A stretch of DNA of 64,000 nucleotides. Origin: Adiantum capillus-veneris. Its lineage: Eukaryota; Streptophyta; Polypodiopsida; Polypodiales; Pteridaceae. The notes beneath the pieces are model-generated. The model saw nothing but the letters and a program-made list of their open reading frames with translations. It did not search any database and was not told where the DNA came from. Numbering within the stretch: the first letter of the stretch is position 1; every line of letters starts with the position of its first letter. Of this stretch, positions 10,397-20,500 are shown piece by piece. A program made the position numbers and the translations under genes. Location: contig CM043969.1 in the NCBI GenBank assembly GCA_014529385.2, positions 12,234,648 to 12,298,647 on the forward strand, read 5' to 3'.

Positions 10397-13010
10397 GATC
10401 AATGCAAAGCTCACCGCCCCCAGCAAAGAAGAAGCTCATGAATCAGAGATTGCAAGAGCTTCCCCCCTACCAACTACTAGAAGAGTCTATAGGGGTTGCA
10501 AAGAATAAATATGTAGGAGAAGAGCTGCTCGAGAAACACCACGTGGAAATCTTTCATGGAACCTTCAAGAAACCTAAGGGAAGGCAACGCCAATGCAACT
10601 CATGCCAATAGAGATATATGGTGTAGCAAAGGAGCCTCAATTGGCCGAAGCACACATGCGACTTAGATTCTCGTCAGACTATTGGAATACTATGAATTGC
10701 TGCCATGTGGAGTGGATTTTCAAAGAGCTTATGAACTCCAAAGCTCCAGTCAAGAGGATGGCATAGCCAAGCTGACAAATCTAGCAAGACAAGTAGTAGA
10801 AGTACAAATTACCAAGGAAATTATTGCAAAAGCTCTCAAGCTACCTGCAACAGATGGTGAACACTTGCAGTCAAGGAAAAAGAAAAGGATAGGAGTTTTC
10901 TCCAAAAATACACGAGCATCAACATTTTTTGATATGGTCTATAAACCAACTGAAGACCCGAACGCGGCTTTTCTATGAACACTTTCATTTCACAACAAAG
11001 AAGCCAAGTAGGTACAATTCCAAACCATGCAGTGGCCTTAGCTTTCACAATCAGTTTAAAGACCAAGTTACCGACACCACTTAACCACACCCGATATGTT
11101 CTCAACGCACTCAAGGGAACAAAAAAGAGTGCATGCATCAAGTATCTGGGAGCACCAGAAGTCCTCACAAGGATAGCCTACCATGCGGTGGGAATGATAG
11201 ATAACTTACCACTTGCTCCTAACCAGAACACATGGCTCATCATTAGAGTCAAGAATGAGGAAGAAAAGCAAGAAGAACAGGAAGCACAAGCACCCCAGCT
11301 AAGACGATCAACAAGGAGAAAGGTTTTACCTTCAAAAGAAGAAAGTGAAGCAAGTGATGAGGAGAAAAAAGGCGAATCTGACGGGGATCAAGATTCAAAA
11401 AGTGCATCCAAACCCGTCAGATATCGAAGAAGAGAAGAAGATAAAGTCTAAGGGAAAACAAAAAGTGGAAGAACCTGCAGCTAAAAGAAGAAAATCAAGA
11501 AACCACAAGGTTCCCCTCATCGATCAATGAAACACAACCATATAAAGAGGCTTGACTGAAAAGAATCAAGAGCCTGAGAAACCAACTCAAGAACAAACAC
11601 TTGAATAGGATGCAGCACAAGAGATACATCATGTCAGCCAGTCAATGGCTAAAGTAGAAGTAGCAGTGAATCTCACCAAATAGAAGAAGCTCAAAAGATG
11701 CTAGAGTAGTCACCAAAGGAAGTTGAGACTGACATTGGACCAACTATCCAACCCACTTAAGCATGTATTCAAAGTGGAATGTGGAAATGTATGCCTCACT
11801 CAAACTTATGGAGGTTTTTGTTTTTGAATAAGGCACAAAAATTCGACAATAGGCCAAATGTTTATCATTTTGGTGATTCCCAAATCATTTGGAAATTACC
11901 AAACTATCTAATATGGAGTTCAACACAAAGCAACAAGCGGACCTCTTTGAAATGACAAGGCTAGTGGAGCAGTTGATAGCTTTAGTAGAAGGTCAAGAAA
12001 AGAAGATCAAAGAATTGGACTCTACTATACTTGACACCAATGCACATGTTGAGGGAGCTACATATGCAGTTGGATGTTGCCATCTTGCAAGTGGTAGAGA
12101 TAGAAGCAAGACGCAAGGATCAAAACAAGCTGCTAACCAAGTTGAAATCACACCCTACATACTCATACTTCAAGGCTATGACCTAGCCTATCATGCTATG
12201 GAAAAGGAATGCAAGGACTTGGAGATAGAATTGAAGTTGAAACAAATGCTACCAAGGGAACTTTCCCTCGGTTTCATGAACAAGGAAGAAGAATATCAGA
12301 AGCAAATAGCCAAGCTACAAGCACATCTAGAAGCTGCCAAGGCACAAAAAGACAAGGCTATTCTACTAGAAAAAGACACCAGTGAAACAACAATGCAAAA
12401 AATGGAAGCCCTTTAATTATTCCAAGTATAGACCCGCACAGAGGCTTCCACATCTGCTCCTAAAGAAGAGACAATGGATCCAATTCCTAAAGGGCCCCTC
12501 AACAACTTCATTGCAAAAGCTGAAAAGGAACTTAAGGTTCAGATAGTCCAGGAGACTATAGATATCTGGAAGGAAGCAATGAAGTGGGAAGGTTGAATAT
12601 TGCATTCTTCTAATGTGGCCCAACTCACTTCACAACAAATAACTGCTACTTGGCATCAACAATCCCTACCTTATCCACTCATCAAGTACGAGGTGCTCAA
12701 AGTAAAGGAAAGACTAATCAAGGATTAGAATGCAGATCCATCAGACCCACATCCCCTAAAGAGAAAGATATGGTTAAAGAGGCATCCTAGATACAAGATT
12801 TTGTACACTCAAGCTCCAACGGTGATCCACAAGGATCCTATTATTTTCTTGATGCTTAGAGTCAAGAGTTGGGTAACCATCTACAGATATTGAAGAAACA
12901 TCCTACCTGGCTAAATTACCCAAGGCTCGCACCACCCAGAGGACAAGGAAACCAGGATCACATGATCAAGACGCTCACAAAAGCCATGGATATCTTCAAG
13001 CGTATCCCTC
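10397..13010 (+). pseudogene. Element E ORF3, 5' part (broken)
   Basis: The first ATG of the body is at 10402, immediately after a conserved AG|GATCNATG acceptor. Pieces in several frames follow element A's ORF3 in order. They are an N-terminal block (ELLEKHHVEIFHGTFKKPKG, then YELLPCGVDFQRAYEL and VEVQITKEIIAKALKLP), a helical middle (GAPEVLTRIAYHAVG), an acidic/lysine-rich linker, a coiled-coil stretch near 11900-12416, and a C-terminal block ending in PTWLNYPRL. Frameshifts and stops are frequent. Homology is cut at 13010 inside a block that continues at 57458, so the gene was split by the 44-kb insertion of element B. The biochemical function is unknown. Confidence 0.75.
12998..13010. repeat. 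Left copy of target duplication flanking element B
   Basis: The 13 bases AAGCGTATCCCTC occur here and again at 57458-57470, on either side of the B block, and lie in continuous ORF3 homology. Because CTC is shared with the B sequence, the true duplication is 10 to 13 bases. That is longer than the usual 5 bases of LTR elements. Confidence 0.75.
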
Positions 13011-13332
13011 CTACAAATCATATGGGGTTTTGCATCTATGAGTAGAAAAATGCTTCACTGCCACACACGGACTAGTAAACGCTTTTATCACCTCACAAAT
13101 CACTCGACCACTAACAACTACTCTAATCCACAGATCCTAACTAAACCTATCTAGTCGCAGACCCTCGGCAAGACACACGCTTCCTGGCTATCCACTTGAT
13201 CGCCGAATATCCTCTTCCAGATCCACTTAAGAGAAACGCTTTCTTTAGCCGAAACTAAATCAAGCAACCATCACACGAGTGTTAGTAGGAAACCTACTTA
13301 GGTCCTTGTGTCCCCGGCAGCGGCGCCAAGGT
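13011..13332 (-). repeat. Extra copy of element B leader beyond the 3' LTR
   Basis: This 322-bp piece is nearly the same as 56181-56502, the B leader next to the 5' LTR, including the PBS. It lies outside the 3' LTR. The order LTR-interior-LTR-PBS-partial leader is what a truncated tandem (LTR-sharing) dimer would give. Confidence 0.8.
13311..13328 (-). other. tRNA-Asp-type primer site in the extra leader copy of B
   Basis: The minus strand reads TGGCGCCGCTGCCGGGGA, one base different from the element A site. It is complementary, with that mismatch, to the 3' end of plant tRNA-Asp. It stands on the wrong side of a 3' LTR for a normal element. Confidence 0.75.
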
Positions 13333-14853
<1,521 letters not shown>

Positions 14854-14855
<2 letters not shown>

Positions 14856-15090
14856 TTTGAGATCCTTTGATTACCCTTATGTCTGCTCTTTGTCATTGAG
14901 GACTTCTTTGTTCTTGAGTTATGTTGTTTTGGCTTCATCTGTTGCACTGCTTGTATCTTTGTCGAACCACAACAAGAACTATGATCCATTAGAGCGGACG
15001 TCTATCATCATAACCATTCATCTTTTGAGATCCTCTGATTACTTTTATGTCTGCTCTTCTTCATTGGGGACTTCTTTGTTCCTGTGCAAT
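14854..15090. repeat. Direct repeat of about 65 bp at 168-bp spacing
   Basis: The block beginning CTTTTGAGATCCT at 14854 recurs at 15022. Both copies share TTATGTCTGCTCT and GGACTTCTTTGTTC. It lies in element B upstream of the helicase fragment and has no coding signal. Confidence 0.7.
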
Positions 15091-15124
15091 CATGTTGTTA
15101 GTGTTGTCTGTAGCTTTGTCACTG

Positions 15125-15129
15125 CAGGC
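15125..15129. repeat. Target duplication left of element A
   Basis: CAGGC precedes the 5' LTR and is repeated exactly at 34285-34289 after the 3' LTR. Confidence 0.95.
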
Positions 15130-15338
15130 TGTTGAGCCAGCAGAGGATCACACCCGCATTTTTGCTCACACCCATCATTTTGTAACCATTGATTGTAATA
15201 AATGTCTTTCCGACATTAATTTTGATTTGAGCCATTCATTAAGTAACGGGACTCAATTGAGTTTCCAGCCTGTAATCCCGACGTAATTTCACCTGCTGAT
15301 GCAAATAATTAGAAATGTTCTCACCTCCAAGGCTGAGG

Positions 15339-15345
15339 TATATAA
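15339..15345 (+). promoter_or_regulatory. TATA box, 5' LTR of element A
   Basis: TATATAA within GAGGTATATAAG; the identical motif is at 33493-33499 in the 3' LTR. Transcription would start some 25-35 bases downstream, so the (GA)n tract would lie in the 5' end of the RNA. Confidence 0.65.
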
Positions 15346-15415
15346 GACAAAGTTTTGTAACCTGAGAAAAGATTCAATAATTAATCAAAGTGAGTTTTGA
15401 GCGCCGTGACTGTTT

Positions 15416-15418
<3 letters not shown>

Positions 15419-15502
<84 letters not shown>
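15419..15502 (+). repeat. (GA)n tract in the transcribed part of the 5' LTR of A
   Basis: About 42 GA units, starting some 75 bases after the TATA box. A shorter GA-rich run sits at the equivalent point of B's LTRs (GTGTGAGAGAGAAAGAGAG on the minus strand), so the feature predates the split of A and B. Confidence 0.9.
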
Positions 15503-15504
<2 letters not shown>

Positions 15505-16130
15505 TTATCTCCTTGCTACGCGAGCTACGGGGCCGCCATTGGAGAAGCAACACCGCCATTGTGTTAGCAACGGTGAGAGCTACGCACAGATACCAAGAGT
15601 GCGCGCTATCGGCTTCTACGTGTGGTAAGTTCCTACGAGCTTCGGTGTGAGTTTTCTTCCAACTCGTGTGTCGGAATAGAGCGTGCAGCATATCAATAGA
15701 ACCACAACGAGTAGAGCTACGCATTAGTACCATTGGGGTCAAGTTTTGGTCACCTGTAATTTTCGGCCTGTCTTCATACGCGTTTGCCGCACGGAGTGGT
15801 TATAGGTTGATTTTGCAGTTCAAGTCTTTAGGGTGTTGTTCTTACCTAGTGTATAGACTTCCCCTTGAGTTTGAGATCGATTCAATGATTCTAGATCCTG
15901 TTTCGTATAGCATTCGTTCGTAGTACGGATTTCAGTCACTTGCGTGTTTTAGAACTTAGATTTGATTTCCTTAGTAGTGATTGTCATTAGAAGGTCGAGT
16001 AGGTGAATTGACACCCACCTAGTTGTTTCCATGCGCTTGCGGGTCAAGCTCCGTCCTCGTCTGACAAATTTTGTTGTTGGTTGAGTTCTCGCTATTTAGC
16101 TTCCGCTAGCGGCGTAACCGCCTTAACATT

Positions 16131-16148
16131 TGGCGCCGTTGCCGGGGA
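16131..16148 (+). other. Primer-binding site of element A (tRNA-Asp)
   Basis: TGGCGCCGTTGCCGGGGA begins two bases after the LTR. It is complementary to the 3' end of plant tRNA-Asp including CCA. Athila-type plant elements use the same primer class. Confidence 0.85.
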
Positions 16149-17557
16149 CGAGAGCCCTAAGTAGGTGACCTTAGACTAATCCTACGAGGTGAGTCGTATA
16201 AACTACTTTGTATACTTTAGTTAGAAAAGATCTAGGAGTGGTGGACTCCGAAGGTCTCGAGAGATACTAGGAAGTGGGGTATTCCTGGGTCTTCCGTGTT
16301 GACAGTATTTTTAGTTTAGCTTAGATTAGATTGTTTTTTATGGTGTTTAAGTGGTTGTTGACATAAAAAGCATTTGCTACTCCTTGTGTGGTAGTAAATC
16401 TCTTTATATTTTCAATTGCAAAAAATCCATTTTATGATTAGAAGTAGCTTAGGTAGGGCCTGATTTGATCCTGATCTAGAGCTATCAATTGGTGTTCTAT
16501 TTGCTTGATGTGTTTGATTGCATGTTAGATCACTGAAAAAGTCGCTTTGGTAATGAAATATGCAATAAACAAAGTTCATAAAAATTTTCTGTGTAACTGA
16601 TTGTTGCTGAGCACTTAGAAGAGCTATTGGAAGAGTTCTGTGCTGAAAAGCTGGAAATCTGCAGCTTTAGACATCATACGCGTATGATGTCTTAGGACCT
16701 AAACAGAGCCTAAAATTGAAAATTTGACATTGCCAGAGTGTTTAGAAGGGGGGTTTTACCCTGAGATCAACTTAAAACAGGAACATTAACACTCAAAGAA
16801 CCCAAAAAGACAAGTCGGAGTCCAAGAAACGCAAAGAATAGGAAATTTTGGATTCAAATCTTGTTTTTACATTCAAACCTGACAAAAACACTTGAAACTC
16901 AATTATAAACATTGGAGAAGGCTTAAAACCAAAAATAGTCAAAATCTGGGACAAAAGACATCATACGCGTATAATGTCTTTTGGCACTTCCACTGCTTAT
17001 TTTTGAAATCTGACCTGACAAGATTGTTACAAACACTGTAGAAAGCATAAATATCAAGTTTGGACCCAAATTGATGAAAAAGACATCATACGCGTATGAT
17101 GTCTTTGACCTAATTTTGGACATATTTTGATACTTTGCTAACACAGATCCATTGTAATAGCTGTCTAGAGGTTATATTTCAAGTTTCATCCCATTTGGAT
17201 CACAATTGATCCAAAAATCAAGTCAAAAGCGGAAAATTGCCAAGAAAAGCCTAAATTAGCCATAACTTGCTCAAACAGAGTTCAAACTGAATTTTGTGAG
17301 TGAACAGAGCATAAAGGGGTCACTGAGAGTGAGCATAACCAAAATAGTCAAAATCTGTGAAAAAAAGACATCATACGCGTATAATGTCTTTTTCAGCATA
17401 ACGGTAACAAAATTCTCACTTGATGAAAGAGAAGTTGTCCAACTGACAAGATTAAACAATTGACCAAGTATCAGTCAGTTTGGATCAATTCTAACCACAA
17501 AAACTTGGGGAAAACAAATTGCCAAGACGGAAAAGTTACAGTCCTTTAGGGGAATTG
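16149..17557 (+). other. Long untranslated leader of element A with candidate splice donors
   Basis: 1.4 kb without a gene. Two donor-like sites stand out. CTACGAG|GTGAGT is at 16188/16189. AGTAGCTTAG|GTAGGG is at 16452/16453, and its surroundings (through CTGATCTAGAGCTAT) are conserved in B as AGTAGCTTTAG|GTAAGT. The last 700 bases carry four palindromes. Splicing of the leader to gag-pol or ORF3 is an inference. Confidence 0.6.
16669..17389. repeat. Leader palindrome cluster of element A (four copies)
   Basis: Each copy is a 24-bp palindrome made of the half-site AGACATCATACG and its exact inverse, giving a central ACGCGT. Copies are at 16669-16692 (perfect), 16956-16979 (one mismatch, ATAATG), 17081-17104 (perfect) and 17366-17389 (one mismatch). 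The start-to-start distances are 287, 125 and 285. In several copies symmetry extends by A-runs on the left and T-runs on the right. Sequence between copies is AT-rich and only weakly similar. Confidence 0.9.
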
Positions 17558-20500
17558 ATGAATTTGAGATCGGGCAGGAATCTCCGGAATAATCAACCAA
17601 AACAAGGGGAACCAGCAAGTGCCATATCAACCGAGGGAAGTGTAAACCAAAGTTGGGTGCAACCATTAGAGCCGATCTTTGAAGGAAGTGTTTCTGATAC
17701 TTCTTCGGAGAGATCTTACGAGATTTTCACCGAACACTTGAACCTGAACAACAGAGAAAATATGGCAGCAGGATCATCAAACCCTTCCGCCACCATGAAG
17801 CTATTGTTCATAAAATACCAGTACGACAATGAACAAGGTGCCAAGATCTACAAAGATGGAATGGACCGCTATTGTGTAAAGATAGAAGATAGACCTAGTG
17901 AGTTCAAGGACTTAGTGCCTGTGAGCTATAGCGGAGATAGATATCTAGATGACGAGGGTACCATGTACTTGGTAGTCCTAAACCCTAACATTGTGGACAA
18001 GTGGGGATTGATGGGCACCAAAGCCAAAATAGATGAAGAACTCGAGGAGAAAGCACCAATAATGAACTTCCCTAATGCGAGGTTAAGAAGAGAGAATGAA
18101 ACTACAAGGATCAACACTGATAACATCTATGTGGGGCTGTACAAATATAATAATGGGGAGCAAGATCTCTATTATAGATGTGAAGAACCCTACACCGGAG
18201 AGTTGACATACCAAAAAAGACTCTATGTCTTTACCTACACAGAGGGATCGGAAGTGAAAATTGCCGCTTACGATAAGTATGGCAGGCAATACTCAACAAT
18301 GGGCAAGAAAGAATTAGAAGGATATACATACTTTGGGGGACCACTACATCAGTATTATGTTACTTCTAGCTCACATAGACCAGCACCAACAAATGGAGTG
18401 CAAAACTCAATGACAACAGGAGGACAAAGAACTCAGGTTGCTGACTCTTTCAGTCAACCTTGGGACTCGAAGCTCGGACCAATGGGATCATTACATTCCA
18501 GAGAGTCAATGGAGACGAATCGAGGTAGTGCAGTTCCAATCCCCACCTATACCACTCCAGGTCCAAGGTTTGAAGCGGAACCATCACATTTACCTCCTAG
18601 TAGTAGATTCAGGGCGGGGGAACCAACAAGGGTAACCCATGAAGTCCATAATGCTAGAGAAAGCTTTAGCCGGGACACAGGAGCAATGAGATTGGTAGCA
18701 GATCATAGACGTATGAGACCATCTCAAGTAGCCAAGTGTATGCCAAAGAAGTATGGTGGTTCAGGAGATCCGTATGCACATGTGTCACTCTTTAAGCAAG
18801 TCTTAAGAGCTGAGCAGATAACAGATTTCCATACACAATACGAGGAATTTGGTCTTACTCTAGAAGGTACCGCATTGACATGGTTTCAACCAATGAACAT
18901 TGGGGGATTCCATGACATTGACCATTTGCTAAGAGAGTTTGCTGAGGAATTCTCAAAACGAGGGATTAAGCACAATACGGTCTCACAAATATATGCTTTT
19001 AAACAGAGAGAACACGAAAAAGTGAAGGAAGCTTCACTTCGCTTCAAACAATACATTGAGAGATGTCCAGTACGTGAACGACCACAAGATGACAGACTAT
19101 CTGTTCTCTTTATTGAGGGACTGAGGAACGATACTCTCAAGAAGGACTTGCACTTGAAAGCTTGTACAAGTTTCGAGCAAGTAACGAGAGAGGCATTGTA
19201 CTTAGTGGATAACTGTACGGTTTATGGAGAGGTGTCAGCGGATACAGATTTTGCATCCAGTAGCTCCTCCTCCGTAGCGATCGAGACTACCACTAAAAAG
19301 AATGTTCAAACAACAACCATGCCAAATGTAGAGCAAATGATAGAAGATGCTCTAAAAAGGATGGCACCATACCAAAAACCATTGCCAAAAACACTGAAAT
19401 GGTGTGCTATTGAACAAAAATGGACAAACCATCCAACAGAGGAGTGCTATTACAACAAAGGGTATGTAAGGGAGCACCAGTACGCACCTCCTGCTCTATT
19501 AGCACCACCTCAAGTACATCCAGTACCTCGATACCCAACGGGAAATGTACCAGGACCTATGGGGATAGAAAGACCGCAACCGGTATTGGGACAACAACCA
19601 CCTTTACCAGGAGCAAGACCAGTGGGCATTAGATATGCACCAACCTTAGAGAATCAGGAAGAACAAGCCTTAGTGCCTGTTCAAGCCTATTATGAAGAAT
19701 CGGGTGCACACATGTCTCCGACAGTGTATTACCCACCAGAAGAACCAAAACAACCAGAACCATGGGGCATGATGGGGAATGTTGGAATACCAACAATTAC
19801 AAGTGCTTCTGATGAAGAGAGATACAATTTGGATGCAAGAACCTTGATGTTCATAGCTCATGGAGGGTTAACAGGACAAAGACCATCATATCCACAAAGG
19901 ACGAATCAAGCGGGACCAAGACCAGCACTAGGACCCTGTTACAAGTGTGGAGGTGACCATTTGATGAATGTTTACCCACATACGGAAATCATTAGAATTA
20001 ACGCTTATTGCACTGAGTGTGGGGTTACTCACTTCATTGAGGATTGTTCAAAGAATCCAAACAAAGTGCAAAAGACGACATTGAATATGCTAGAAACTAT
20101 TCCTACCAGCAGTGGGTCTGAAAATGAAACTCTGATACCAACGCAAGTTGTTACTAGAGCTCAAGCTGAGAAAACCACTAGAGAACTTGAGAATGGAAAG
20201 TTAGCGACTGAAGTGGTTAGTCAAGGACCGCGGAGTCAGAAAAACACATGGAAAGCTAGAAAAGCACGCATGAAGTTGAGAAAAGAACGTGAAGACGCTA
20301 TTCTAGCTGAGGAACTAAAGCAAACTAAAGCTAGATTAGAAAAACTTGAGAGTCAAAACGGGAAACGAGAGATGAGCCCGGAAAGAACGAAACAAAAGAG
20401 TATCAAAGAAACAACGAGCTTAAGCTCAGGGGGATCAGTGCTAGTCGACAAAGTACACGAACCATTGGACGCACTGATGAGAGCTTACGAAGCTAGGTTA

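Larger units (their letters stand above)
15130..16128 (+). repeat. 5' LTR of element A
   Basis: Begins TGTTGAGCC and ends CTTAACA two bases before the primer site. It contains TATATAA at 15339-15345 and a (GA)n tract just downstream. It differs from the 3' LTR by roughly ten substitutions by eye plus a 2- to 3-base difference in the (GA)n length. Confidence 0.97.

Noticed and set aside
15421-15742. Serine/leucine-repeat and glutamate/arginine-repeat proteins across the (GA)n tracts at 15.4, 33.6 and 36.5 kb.
   Set aside because: These are translations of a dinucleotide repeat in LTRs or non-coding DNA.
16131-16148. tRNA-Asp gene at the primer-binding sites.
   Set aside because: Only the 18-base complement of the tRNA 3' end is present; there is no cloverleaf.
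16669-17389. CRISPR array, because of regularly spaced short palindromic repeats.
   Set aside because: Spacers are 100-260 bp and partly similar, repeats are in plant retrotransposon leaders and introns, and no cas genes exist.
18886-19140. Antisense open frame within the capsid region of A.
   Set aside because: Shadow of the gag frame.
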